Source of the DNA: Methylothermaceae bacterium
GTDB taxonomy: Bacteria; Pseudomonadota; Gammaproteobacteria; Methylococcales; Methylothermaceae
Length of the DNA stretch: 56,837 bases
Direction: 5' to 3'
Assembly (NCBI GenBank): GCA_026981855.1
Contig: JALSIB010000036.1
Span: 1-56,837, forward strand
The position numbers and the translations under genes were made by a program. Positions 26,554 to 34,698 of the stretch are shown here, piece by piece (positions within the stretch are counted from its first letter, which is position 1; every line of letters starts with the position of its first letter). Below the pieces are notes generated by a model. It saw only the letters and a list, made by a program, of their open reading frames with translations. It did no database searches and was not told the origin of the DNA.

Positions 26554-27448
26554 CGAGGAGCTGATCGAACGTTTCCAGGTCGAGCCCGGCAAAAAGGTTC
26601 GTCTCGAGGATTACCATACCGGTTGGGATCAGACCAGGGAACTCAGGCAACTGGGCAAGGAACTGGTCAGGGAACGGGCGGCCGAGATTCTGGAACAGAA
26701 CCGCCGCGAATTGGCCGAGGCCCAGGAGCTGCTCTACGCCGATGACCGCTATGCCCTGTTGATCGTCTTTCAGGCGATGGACGCCGCCGGCAAGGACGGC
26801 ACCATCAAGCACGTGATGTCGGGCGTCAATCCCCAGGGTTGCCAGGTGTTCAGTTTCAAGAAGCCCTCGGCCGAGGAGCTGGATCACACCTTTTTGTGGC
26901 GTTACATGAAACGGCTGCCGGAGCGGGGTCGAATCGGCATCTTCAACCGCTCCTATTTCGAGGATGTGCTGGTGGTGAAGGTCCACCCGGAGCTGCTGGA
27001 GACCCAGAAACTGCCGCCGGGAAAACGCGGCAAGGCTTTCTGGAAGGCCCGTTACCAGGACATCAACGCTTTCGAGCGTCACCTAGTCAGAAACGGCACC
27101 GTGGTGTTGAAATTCTTTCTCCATGTTTCCAAGGAGGAGCAGCGCAAGCGTTTTCTCGAGCGCCTGACCCGTCCCGACAAGCACTGGAAATTTTCCCGGG
27201 CCGATCTCCACGAACGCGGATTCTGGGACGATTACGTCGAGGCCTACCAGGACGCCATCAGCGCCACCAGCACCAAATGGGCGCCCTGGTACATCGTTCC
27301 CGCCGACAACAAATGGGCCACCCGGGCCATCGTCGCCGACATCATCGTCTCGGCCCTGAAAGGTCTGGATTTGCGCTACCCGGAGCCGAGCGAGGAAACC
27401 TTGAAGGCTCTGGAAGAGGCGCGCAGACAACTGGAAAACGAAAAATGA
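26546..27448 (+). CDS. ppk2: Polyphosphate kinase 2, class III-like
   Basis: The 300-residue enzyme should use inorganic polyphosphate to phosphorylate nucleotides. Walker A is QAMDAAGKDG, Walker B lies in GRIGIFNRSYFEDVLVVKVH, and the lid region is RPDKHWKFSRADLHER. The single-domain length and the FNRS-YFEDVLVV pattern fit class III PPK2 (Meiothermus ruber type), which can convert AMP to ADP and then ATP. Class assignment is from recalled motifs. The ATG overlaps the atpA stop by eight bases. The stop is followed at once by the remnant of a phosphoketolase gene, in a different frame. Co-expression with a rotary ATPase suggests polyphosphate as an ATP buffer for ion pumping. Confidence 0.93.
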   Translation: MIDEELIERFQVEPGKKVRLEDYHTGWDQTRELRQLGKELVRERAAEILEQNRRELAEAQELLYADDRYALLIVFQAMDAAGKDGTIKHVMSGVNPQGCQVFSFKKPSAEELDHTFLWRYMKRLPERGRIGIFNRSYFEDVLVVKVHPELLETQKLPPGKRGKAFWKARYQDINAFERHLVRNGTVVLKFFLHVSKEEQRKRFLERLTRPDKHWKFSRADLHERGFWDDYVEAYQDAISATSTKWAPWYIVPADNKWATRAIVADIIVSALKGLDLRYPEPSEETLKALEEARRQLENEK

Positions 27449-27614
27449 CCGCTTCACCCTGGCCATCGACGCCATCGACCGGCCACCGCAACTTCGGGTG
27501 GCCGGCGCCCATGTGAAGGAGAAACTACGGGACATGCAGATCGAGTGCCGCAACTATGCCTACGAGAACGGCATCGACATGCCGGAGATCGACAACTGGA
27601 CATGGCCGTATTGA
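27447..27614 (+). pseudogene. xfp: Phosphoketolase C-terminal remnant
   Basis: The gap between ppk2 and ackA holds an open frame starting immediately at the ppk2 stop codon, one base out of frame with ppk2. It reads DRFTLAIDAIDRPPQL, then GAHVKEKLRDMQIECRNYA, and ends GIDMPEIDNWTWPY before TGA. This is the extreme C-terminus of xylulose-5-phosphate/fructose-6-phosphate phosphoketolase, where DVIDR and GEDMPEIRDWxWP are highly conserved. The catalytic thiamine-binding body (about 730 residues) is gone, and there is no start codon or ribosome site. Phosphoketolase normally supplies acetyl phosphate to acetate kinase, the next gene. Confidence 0.85.
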
Positions 27615-27625
27615 GCGGCGAAAAG

Positions 27626-28831
27626 ATGGCTGATTCTCTGTCTGTTCTGGTGCTGAATTCCGGCAGCTCCTCGGTCAAGTACAAGCTGTTCGACATGGAG
27701 GATGAATCCGTGTCGGCCTCAGGACTGGTCGAGCGGATTGGTGGAGCTGAAGGGACGGCGCGCCATCGTGTCAGAAGTGAAGAGGGGATACGGGAGCTCG
27801 ACCTCAGGCAATCCTTCACCGACCACCGGCAGGCGTTTGAGCATTTGTTCAGTGTGCTTGGTAATCCGGGACTTTCCGCCATCGGTCACCGGCTCGTCCA
27901 CGGCGGCGAAAGGTTCCAGCGGCCGGTCCTGATCGACGACGAGGTGGTCGAAGCGATCCGGGCCAACATCCCCTTGGCCCCCCTGCACAACCCGCCCAAT
28001 CTGTTGGGCATCGAAATCGCCCGCGAGCTGTATTCCGGCATTCCCCAGGTGGCGGTGTTCGACACCGCTTTTCATCAGACCCTGCCCGAGGTCGCCTGGC
28101 GCTACGCTGTTCCCCAAGGATGGTATGAAAAATACCGTATCCGCCGTTATGGTTTCCACGGTACCTCCCATGCCTATGTTGCCAGAGAGGTCAGCCGTTG
28201 TCTCGGCCGCTCCCTGGAAACCCTCAACCTCATCACCCTGCATCTGGGTAATGGCGCCAGCATCACCGCCATCCGGGAGGGCCGAAGCATCGATACCTCC
28301 ATGGGGATGACGCCCCTGGAAGGGTTGATGATGGGAACCCGCAGCGGTGATCTGGACCCCTCCATCATTTTTTATCTGCAACGTGTCTGGGGCATGGACG
28401 GTCGGCAGCTGGAGCATGTTCTCAACCACGAATCCGGTCTCAAGGGGATCTGCGGCAGCAACGACATGCGCGCCATCCATGCCGCCGCCGAAGGGGGCGA
28501 TAGCCGGGCGCGGCTGGCCATCGACATGTTTTGTTATCGCCTCCGCAAATATATTGGCGCTTACCTGGCAGTGCTGGGAAAGGTGGACGCGCTGGTCTTC
28601 ACCGGCGGCATCGGGGAGAACGACGCCCGCATCCGGGCCCGTGTCTGTGACGGACTGGCGTTTTTGGATATCCGGCTGGATCCCGACGCCAATGCACAGG
28701 TGGGCCCGGCGGGCAGGCCCATCCATGCCCGCGGCAGCGAGATCGCGGTCTATGTGATTCCCACCGACGAGGAACTGGAGATCGCCCGCCAGACCCTTTC
28801 CAGGTTGAGAGAAGTCGATTCCACCGGTTGA
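27626..28831 (+). CDS. ackA: Acetate kinase
   Basis: The 401-residue enzyme interconverts acetyl phosphate plus ADP with acetate plus ATP. Family motifs are intact: VLVLNSGSSSVKYKL, GHRLVHGGE, VFDTAFHQT, YGFHGTSH, SMGMTPLEGLMMGTRSGDLDP and VFTGGIGEN. ATG at 27626 starts the family N-terminus; ATG at 27602 is possible but lies in the phosphoketolase remnant. The ribosome site is weak in both cases. The gene probably once formed an operon with phosphoketolase and is now read through from the V-ATPase/ppk2 unit or from an internal promoter. No phosphotransacetylase is seen nearby. Confidence 0.95.
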   Translation: MADSLSVLVLNSGSSSVKYKLFDMEDESVSASGLVERIGGAEGTARHRVRSEEGIRELDLRQSFTDHRQAFEHLFSVLGNPGLSAIGHRLVHGGERFQRPVLIDDEVVEAIRANIPLAPLHNPPNLLGIEIARELYSGIPQVAVFDTAFHQTLPEVAWRYAVPQGWYEKYRIRRYGFHGTSHAYVAREVSRCLGRSLETLNLITLHLGNGASITAIREGRSIDTSMGMTPLEGLMMGTRSGDLDPSIIFYLQRVWGMDGRQLEHVLNHESGLKGICGSNDMRAIHAAAEGGDSRARLAIDMFCYRLRKYIGAYLAVLGKVDALVFTGGIGENDARIRARVCDGLAFLDIRLDPDANAQVGPAGRPIHARGSEIAVYVIPTDEELEIARQTLSRLREVDSTG

Positions 28832-28856
28832 GCCGCCAGCGTCTGCTCCTGGATGC

Positions 28857-28912
28857 CTGTCATAAAACCATAATCCAGATGTAACAAGTTTGTCATAAAC
28901 GGCCACTAGGAT
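28857..28912 (+). promoter_or_regulatory. Candidate PhoB-box array with -10 element
   Basis: Seven-base half-sites occur in an 11-base register: CTGTCAT (28857), CCATAAT (28868), ATGTAAC (28879) and TTGTCAT (28890). GTCATAAA recurs exactly 33 bases apart (28859 and 28892). The E. coli Pho box is CTGTCAT, four bases, CTGTCAY, placed ten bases before the -10. Here the last half-site ends at 28896 and TAGGAT starts at 28907, also ten bases away. No -35 is needed at PhoB promoters and none is obvious. The target is the beta-helix gene at 28952. Confidence 0.72.
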
Positions 28913-28951
28913 ACGAGATCCAGTTTGATCTCATTCACAGTGGTACGTTTG

Positions 28952-30652
28952 ATGAAACACAAAAACTTGACGCATCTTTCCGCGGGGCTGGGATTGGCCC
29001 TGCTCGCGGGCACCGCCAACGCGATTTCCATCGATTCCTCCATAGACGGAATCTGGTGGGAAGGTGAGGAAAAATGGGGCCGTGGCATCATTTTGCATGT
29101 CACCGACGAGGTGACCGGCGAAAAGATGAATCCCCGCCTCATCATGGACTGGTTCACCTATGACAACAACGGCAACCAGATCTGGTTGCATGGGTCGAAG
29201 GAAATCGAGGGAAGCGGAAACGCCTTGACCCTGGATCTGGCCAGGCTCACCGGTGGACGCTTCGACGATCAGCATCGTTATGCGGATACCACCACCACCA
29301 ATTGGGGCACGGCCACCCTGACATTCGACGATTGCGGTTCCGGCAAGATCGAGTTCAGCGGCCAGGATGGCAGTGGCACTTATACCCTCATGCGCCGTAC
29401 CAAGGCCAAGGGCACCCAGTGCGTGTACGACAAGCCGTTCGAGCGTTGCCCCGATTTCGCCCAGCCCATGAGTCAGCCGGGATATTGTCTCCTTCAGGGT
29501 GAGATCAAGCAGAATGTCACCTTGACCAACAATATCACCTGGGTGCTTCAGGGCGGTGTATTCTTCGGCGGCGACAACACCGATTCGGTGACGGTCACCA
29601 TCGAGCCTGGCACCAAGATCATGGGGCAACAGGCGGCGGACTTCTTCTACGTGCGCCGGGGCTCGAAGATCAACGCGGTCGGCGCACCGGACGCCCCCAT
29701 CATCTTCACCGGACCTCTGGAGCAGACGCCCGGCGAATGGGGTGGATTGGTCATCGCCGGCAACGCGCCGGTCAATGGCTGTAACGAGGGTGTGGATCTT
29801 TGCGAACAGCAGGACGAGGCCATGCTGACGCCTTATGGCGGCAACGATCCCCATGACAACAGCGGCATCCTGAAATATGTACAGATCCGCTGGGCCGGTT
29901 ATGCCGTCAGGCCGGATCAGGAGCTGAACGGATTTACCCTGCTGGGGGTCGGCGATGGCACCCAGATCGATTATGTGGAGATCTACGAGGGGCTCGACGA
30001 CGGGATCGAATTCTTCGGCGGTACCGCCAACGCCCGGCACCTGGTGCTGGTGAACAATCACGACGACAGCCTGGACTGGGGCGGCGGCTGGACCGGCAAG
30101 GTTCAGTACGTGCTGGCCAAGCAGGCGGACAACGACGCCGATCGCTGTATCGAAGCCGACAACAACGAAACCAATTTCGACAGCCAGCCTCGCGCCAAAC
30201 CCGCCATCTCCAACTTCATGTGTCTCGGCTCGGCATCGGGCAGTCAGGGGGCGGAACTGCGCCGTGGCACCGGCGCGAACATCCACAATTCGGTGTTCGT
30301 CGGCAGCCCCAGCGCATGTATCCGCATCTCCGACGCCGCCACGTTCACCAATGCGGGAACGCCGGGCAACCTGACCGGAGAGCTGACCATCGACCACAGC
30401 TATGTCAACTGCCCCACCAATTTCAAGGACGGCAGCGGCGCGACCTTCTCGGTGGCCGACTGGTTTAACAGCCAAGCGGGCAATCACGAGGCTGATCCCC
30501 AGTTGGAAGGCTATCTGCCCAAGGACGGGTCGCCGCTCATCAGCGGTGGCGCACCGGTCACCGACGACAGCTTTTTCGATGGCGTGGATTATATCGGTCC
30601 ATTCAAAAGCAAATACGATGACTGGACGAAAGGCTGGACCATCGGGCTCTAA
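28952..30652 (+). CDS. Secreted right-handed beta-helix-type surface protein
   Basis: The 566-residue product has a clear signal peptide (MKHKNLTHLS, then GLGLALLAGTANA). Residues about 25-165 resemble the GxW...WGTATLTFDDC repeat module found in many gammaproteobacterial extracellular proteins (IDGIWWEGEEKWG, MDWFTYDNNGNQIWLHG). The remainder is repetitive, rich in Gly, Asp and Asn, and looks like a beta-helix: TVTIEPGTKIMGQ, GEWGGLVIAGNAPVNG, GLDDGIEFFGGTANARHLVLVNNHDDSLDWGGG. Six or more cysteines suggest disulfides. A TTG start at 28925 is also open, but ATG at 28952 begins the signal peptide. A PhoB-box array lies upstream, so phosphate starvation probably induces it. Its ligand is unknown; the TonB operon follows. 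Confidence 0.82.
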   Translation: MKHKNLTHLSAGLGLALLAGTANAISIDSSIDGIWWEGEEKWGRGIILHVTDEVTGEKMNPRLIMDWFTYDNNGNQIWLHGSKEIEGSGNALTLDLARLTGGRFDDQHRYADTTTTNWGTATLTFDDCGSGKIEFSGQDGSGTYTLMRRTKAKGTQCVYDKPFERCPDFAQPMSQPGYCLLQGEIKQNVTLTNNITWVLQGGVFFGGDNTDSVTVTIEPGTKIMGQQAADFFYVRRGSKINAVGAPDAPIIFTGPLEQTPGEWGGLVIAGNAPVNGCNEGVDLCEQQDEAMLTPYGGNDPHDNSGILKYVQIRWAGYAVRPDQELNGFTLLGVGDGTQIDYVEIYEGLDDGIEFFGGTANARHLVLVNNHDDSLDWGGGWTGKVQYVLAKQADNDADRCIEADNNETNFDSQPRAKPAISNFMCLGSASGSQGAELRRGTGANIHNSVFVGSPSACIRISDAATFTNAGTPGNLTGELTIDHSYVNCPTNFKDGSGATFSVADWFNSQAGNHEADPQLEGYLPKDGSPLISGGAPVTDDSFFDGVDYIGPFKSKYDDWTKGWTIGL

Positions 30653-30673
30653 GCCGTCCCGGCCTTGCTTTTT

Positions 30674-30734
30674 CGGCGCCAGGATTTGGCGCCGGCTTCA
30701 ATCGAAGGCACAGGGATGTGCCTTTCCTGTTTTT
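30674..30734 (+). terminator. Two hairpins, the second a rho-independent terminator
   Basis: The first hairpin is a perfect eight-base stem, CGGCGCCA (30674-30681) with TGGCGCCG (30687-30694), not followed by T residues. The second has stem AAGGCACA (30705-30712), loop GGGA and TGTGCCTT (30717-30724), followed by TCCTGTTTTT. The second is a standard terminator for the beta-helix gene and may only partly block entry into the TonB operon 50 bases downstream. Confidence 0.75.
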
Positions 30735-30785
30735 AAATGTGTATGAAAATCAGTCATTGATATGGATAGATTATTAGCGACCCAC

Positions 30786-31550
30786 ATGAAGCGTGTGGCT
30801 TGGTTGTTCGTTGCCCTGTTCCCCTTCGCCGGGGGTATGCCATGGGCGAATGCCGCTTCCGCCGATCTCGATGTTCTGGCGACTGAGCTGGCGCGAATAC
30901 GTGGAGAAGTGGAGCGGTTGCAACAGGATCTCGATCAGGCACGGGACCGTCGCCATCAGGCGATGGAAGCGCTGGGGGCCCAGATCAGCCAGCTGGAAGC
31001 CGAGAAAAGACGTCAGGAGCTGGCGGTCAAGCGGCTGCGGCACGAGTTGGAGAAAGTCAAGGAACATGATGCTTCCACGCAGGTGCCCGATGTGGAGTTG
31101 GTGCCGGCGCTCCAGAACGCCCTGGCTTTGCTGGAGGCGCAGGTACGGCGCAATCTGCCATTCAAGCCCACAGAACGCATGAATGCCATCGGCGCGATGA
31201 AAGCCAAGCTCGAAGCCGGGAACGTACCGGCGAAACGCCTGGCGAACGAAATTTGGGCCATGTATGAAGATGAGCTGCGTTTGACGCGGGAGAACGGCCT
31301 GTATCAACAAGTGATCCCCCTCAGCGGTTCGGCGGTGTTGGCGGATGTGGCCAAACTCGGGATGGTGCAGATGTACTACCGCGATGGCGACGGCAATTAC
31401 GGGATGTCGATCAATCGTGGGGGGGAATGGCAGTTTACCCCCTTGTCCTCGCCGGAGGATGCGCAAAGGATCGAACACCTGATGGATTCCCTCCGTAAAC
31501 AGATTCGCCAGGGTTATTTCGAACTTCCCACTTCCCCGCAAAGCAGGTGA
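30786..31550 (+). CDS. DUF3450 periplasmic coiled-coil protein of a TonB system
   Basis: The 254-residue protein has a signal peptide (KRVAWLFVALFPFAGG, then WANA) followed by a long coiled coil (about 30-100) and a globular domain containing ANEIWAMYEDELRLTRENG and VDVAKLGMVQMYYRDGDG-like sequence. It belongs to the DUF3450 family, always found with the ExbB/ExbD/TonB operon of the Vibrio TonB2 (TtpC) type. ATG at 30786 is preferred over 30762 because it gives a normal signal peptide. The stop overlaps the next GTG by four bases. It probably helps the TonB complex span or sense the periplasm. This role is inferred from synteny. Confidence 0.88.
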   Translation: MKRVAWLFVALFPFAGGMPWANAASADLDVLATELARIRGEVERLQQDLDQARDRRHQAMEALGAQISQLEAEKRRQELAVKRLRHELEKVKEHDASTQVPDVELVPALQNALALLEAQVRRNLPFKPTERMNAIGAMKAKLEAGNVPAKRLANEIWAMYEDELRLTRENGLYQQVIPLSGSAVLADVAKLGMVQMYYRDGDGNYGMSINRGGEWQFTPLSSPEDAQRIEHLMDSLRKQIRQGYFELPTSPQSR

Positions 31551-33031
31551 GCCAGATGCGAATACTGAGCATGATTTTGATGTTGTGGTTTGGGTCCGCT
31601 GTGGGGCTGGCAGCCGAAGATCGGGGGGACATGAAAACCGCGGCGCCGGCCGCCGGCAAACAAAGGCCGGAGCCTGCGCCTGCGGAAGCGGGAAAATCAC
31701 ACGCTCCCGACTCCCTGGAAGCGGCCTATAAACGGGAGTTCGCCTTCCTCGAAACCCAGAAGCGGGCGTTGACCCGGCAGCTGGCCACGATCGAGCAAAG
31801 AACCAAGCAGCAGCGGCGCACCTTGGAAAGCAAGATCGGGCGGCTGGAAAATCAGGTTTTAGACCTTTCCCTGTTGGCCGAGCGGTTGCAGGAACAGATC
31901 TCCCAGGCCGAGGCACGCCAGGAAGCTGCTCAGGAAAACGAGGCATTGCTCGACATGACATTCACCCAGGCCAAGGCCACGCTGGCGGATTACGGGGTCG
32001 AGCTGCCGGAAAGCTGGGCGGGCCTTCCCGAGACGGAAAAACTCCGGGAGATTTTCGTCCAGGCGGATCGCGCCCTGTCCAGCGGCAGCCGGTTGCGCCG
32101 CGGGCAGGGGAAGTTTTTCCTGCCTGGAGGGCAGGAGGTGAGCGGCGATCTGATCTTTCTGGGCAATATCGCTGCCTGGGGCGTCAGCGGTGAGCACGCG
32201 GGGATGTTGATACCTGCGGGGGAGGGCCGTTTCAAAATGCTGGCCCAGCCACGGGCGGACGAAACCGCCAAAGCCCTCCTGCAAGGCCGGGTACCGGCTA
32301 CCTTGCAGGCGTTCATCTTCGAATCCAGGGACAAGGCGGTGGAAATCCGCAAGGAAAAGACGTGGATGGATACCTTGAACGACGGCGGAGGCATCGCCTG
32401 GCTGATCGCCGCTTTGGGCGGGGTGGCGGTGTTTCTGATCGGCGTGCGTGCCTGGAGTCTGTTCCGCATCACCGGAAGCGGGAACGGCCTGGTGAAAAGA
32501 GTGACCCGGGTATTGCGGGAAAAGGGTGTGGAGCCGGCCTTGTCGTTGCTGGATGGAACGGATGGCGCCTACGCGGCCGTCCTGAAGGCGAGCTTGCGCC
32601 ACTTGAAAAAAGTGGAAGAAGAGTGGGAAATCGCGGTTTCCGACGCGCTGTTGCAGCAATCGGTCCGTATCGACCGGTTTTCCGGAATGATCCTGGTCAT
32701 TGCAGCCGTATCGCCGCTGTTGGGATTGTTGGGGACGGTGACCGGCATGATCGCCACCTTCGATGTCATCACGACGTTCGGTACCGGTGATCCGAAAATG
32801 TTGGCCTCGGGGATTTCCGTCGCCCTGGTGACGACCCAGGTCGGATTGATCGTCGCCATTCCTGCCCTGATGCTCGGCAATCTGCTGTCCGGGTGGGCCG
32901 AGCGGATCAAGAGCGAGCTGGAACTTGCGGCAATGGAAATCCGCGAGGTCTGGCAGGGTGAGGCGATGGATTCGCCTGCCGATGGCTGTCTCGATATTTC
33001 CCCTCAACCGGTCGCGGTCGCTGAAGCATGA
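31547..33031 (+). CDS. TtpC-like MotA/TolQ/ExbB protein with periplasmic coiled-coil domain
   Basis: The 494-residue product has a signal peptide (MILMLWFGSAVGLAA) and a coiled coil (about 60-130) with a DUF3450-like periplasmic part. A first membrane helix (WLIAALGGVAVFLIGVRAW, about 281-300) leads to a MotA/TolQ/ExbB domain whose paired helices include MILVIAAVSPLLGLLGTVTGMIATF and VALVTTQVGLIVAIPALMLGN. This is the layout of Vibrio TtpC, which stabilises or modulates TonB2-type energy transfer. The GTG start overlaps the DUF3450 stop and the stop overlaps exbB, both by four bases. Confidence 0.9.
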   Translation: MSQMRILSMILMLWFGSAVGLAAEDRGDMKTAAPAAGKQRPEPAPAEAGKSHAPDSLEAAYKREFAFLETQKRALTRQLATIEQRTKQQRRTLESKIGRLENQVLDLSLLAERLQEQISQAEARQEAAQENEALLDMTFTQAKATLADYGVELPESWAGLPETEKLREIFVQADRALSSGSRLRRGQGKFFLPGGQEVSGDLIFLGNIAAWGVSGEHAGMLIPAGEGRFKMLAQPRADETAKALLQGRVPATLQAFIFESRDKAVEIRKEKTWMDTLNDGGGIAWLIAALGGVAVFLIGVRAWSLFRITGSGNGLVKRVTRVLREKGVEPALSLLDGTDGAYAAVLKASLRHLKKVEEEWEIAVSDALLQQSVRIDRFSGMILVIAAVSPLLGLLGTVTGMIATFDVITTFGTGDPKMLASGISVALVTTQVGLIVAIPALMLGNLLSGWAERIKSELELAAMEIREVWQGEAMDSPADGCLDISPQPVAVAEA

Positions 33032-33642
33032 AAATCCACGCTGTTTGGATCCACGTCGTGGACTATCTCGAGGCGGGGGGATTCATCATGCCTCCCCTGA
33101 TGGCGGCATTGTTTTTATTGTGGTTCGCCATCGGTTACCGCTGGCTGCTGCTGCGCCGGGGAACCCGGGAACCGGTGGAGAAGTTGTGGCGGCGGGTACG
33201 CCGGGGCGAGCCGCTGGCGGGAAGCGGCATCCTGATCGATGCCGGAAGGCAGCTCGGCGAATGGGCGGCAAAAGGGGCGATTCAGCGGCAACGGGTCGAT
33301 CGCCTGTTTCAGGCGCTCAAATCCAGATTGACCCGTTTTTCAGTGTTGGCCAATACGCTGGTGGTGACCGCCCCCTTGATGGGGTTGCTGGGAACCGTCT
33401 CGGGAATGATAGAAACCTTCGACTCCCTGGCCGACATGGCCTTGTTCAGCCAGACCGGCGGAATTGCCGGCGGTATCTCGACCGCTCTGTTCACGACCCA
33501 GATGGGGCTGGCGGTCGCCATACCCGGCTATTTTCTCCTCGCGGCGCTCAAGCGCCGGCAGAAACTCCTGGAGGGGGATCTGCTGCGCTTGCAGGATTTG
33601 ATTCATGGCACCTTGAATTCGGACGACATCCCTCATGCGTAG
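33028..33642 (+). CDS. exbB: ExbB-type proton channel subunit
   Basis: The 204-residue protein is the compact, functional ExbB of the system. Helices are near 20-38 (GGFIMPPLMAALFLLWFAIGY), 104-128 (LANTLVVTAPLMGLLGTVSGMIETF) and 150-170 (ISTALFTTQMGLAVAIPGYFLL). The second and third carry the TolQ/MotA signature residues that face the ExbD aspartate. It is encoded between TtpC and ExbD with four- and eight-base overlaps. With ExbD it should form the stator that uses proton motive force to energise TonB. Confidence 0.92.
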   Translation: MKIHAVWIHVVDYLEAGGFIMPPLMAALFLLWFAIGYRWLLLRRGTREPVEKLWRRVRRGEPLAGSGILIDAGRQLGEWAAKGAIQRQRVDRLFQALKSRLTRFSVLANTLVVTAPLMGLLGTVSGMIETFDSLADMALFSQTGGIAGGISTALFTTQMGLAVAIPGYFLLAALKRRQKLLEGDLLRLQDLIHGTLNSDDIPHA

Positions 33643-34042
33643 ACTCAGGCAGAATGACAGCAACACTCAGGGCCAGGTGGACATTTCCCCCCTGATCGAC
33701 GTGGTGTTTATCTTGTTGATCTTCTTCGTGGTGACCACCACCTTCGTCAAGGATATGAACCTCGACATCAATCGTCCCAGCGCTTCCACCGCCACGGTGG
33801 CGCCGAGCAAGGCGGTGCGCCTTTATATCGATAATCAAGGCGCGGTCTACCTCGATGGTCAACCGGTTCGCCTTTGGATGGTGCAAAGCAAGGTTCGTGA
33901 CTTGTTGAAGGGCGGGGCCAAGGATGTACTGGTGGTGACCGACAGCGAGGTCCATGCCGATCGTCTGGTGGAAGTGGTGGACCAGGCGCGGTTGGCGGGG
34001 GCGAAAAACGTCGGTGTCGCGACCCGGAAAGAAGCGGGCTGA
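33635..34042 (+). CDS. exbD: ExbD-type proton channel subunit
   Basis: The 135-residue protein has one membrane helix, DISPLIDVVFILLIFFVVTTTF (about 18-40), including the essential aspartate in PLIDVVFILLIFF. A periplasmic domain ends LVEVVDQARLAGAKNVGVAT. This is the ExbD/TolR family. It overlaps exbB by eight bases and is followed after five bases by tonB. The proton-carrying Asp is intact, so the stator should be active. Confidence 0.93.
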   Translation: MRRLRQNDSNTQGQVDISPLIDVVFILLIFFVVTTTFVKDMNLDINRPSASTATVAPSKAVRLYIDNQGAVYLDGQPVRLWMVQSKVRDLLKGGAKDVLVVTDSEVHADRLVEVVDQARLAGAKNVGVATRKEAG

Positions 34043-34047
34043 GAACG

Positions 34048-34698
34048 ATGTCGGTAACGGTCGTCCGGCAGCGAAAGGAATGGCGCTTGTGGACCGGTGC
34101 CCTGACCATTGCGGCTTTCGGTACGTTGCTGGTCATGGGGGTGGTCATCGGCTTGAACGTGTGGACTTCCATGCCGGAGAAGGAGGAGGCATTGCATCCG
34201 GTGACGATGGAAGTGGTGGCGCCTCCCAAGCCCAAGCCGAAGAAGAAGGTGAAAAAAACCCGCAAGCGAATGCGCAAACAGCGGCTCAAGCCTGTTCCGA
34301 CCCCAAATCTGGGGGCGGATCTGTCCGGCATCGATTTCGGCATGCCCGATGTGGGAATGGACGGATTCGGAGTGGACGACGACCTGTTGGGGGACACCTC
34401 GGTTTCGGCCATGACCCAGGACACCGTGGACGCGCCCCCTCAGGCGGTCGTCACGGGCGGGTTTCGCTATCCTCCGGCAGCCAAGAAAAAGGGCGTGCAA
34501 GGCTATGTGGTCCTTTCCGTTCTGGTGGATGAAACAGGCGCCATCCAGGATGTCCGGCTGATCGAATCCTCTCCGCCGGAAATCTTCGACCAAAGCGCCA
34601 TGGAAGGTATCCGCCGCTGGCGTTTCAAACCTGCCCAATACCAAGGCAAGCCCGTCAAGGTATGGGTCCAGCAAAAAATCGTGTTCCGACTGGATTGA
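34048..34698 (+). CDS. tonB: TonB energy transducer
   Basis: The 216-residue protein has an N-terminal membrane anchor (TIAAFGTLLVMGVVIGLNVW, about 19-40) and a Pro/Lys-rich linker (PPKPKPKKKVKKTRKR). A Gly/Asp/Met-rich segment (about 90-130) is typical of TonB2-type proteins. The C-terminal TonB domain contains FRYPPAAKKKGVQGYVVLSVLVDETG and AMEGIRRWRFKPAQYQGKPV. It transduces proton-driven force from ExbB/ExbD to outer membrane receptors, the likely partner here being the receptor encoded two genes downstream. Its stop overlaps the next start by one base. Confidence 0.94.
   Translation: MSVTVVRQRKEWRLWTGALTIAAFGTLLVMGVVIGLNVWTSMPEKEEALHPVTMEVVAPPKPKPKKKVKKTRKRMRKQRLKPVPTPNLGADLSGIDFGMPDVGMDGFGVDDDLLGDTSVSAMTQDTVDAPPQAVVTGGFRYPPAAKKKGVQGYVVLSVLVDETGAIQDVRLIESSPPEIFDQSAMEGIRRWRFKPAQYQGKPVKVWVQQKIVFRLD

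Noticed and set aside
24712-26592. A 626-codon antisense open frame over atpA
   Set aside because: It mirrors atpA exactly and has no family motif; third-position GC explains it.
28931-30487. A 518-codon antisense open frame over the beta-helix gene
   Set aside because: The plus-strand gene has a signal peptide, a promoter and family repeats; the antisense frame has none.
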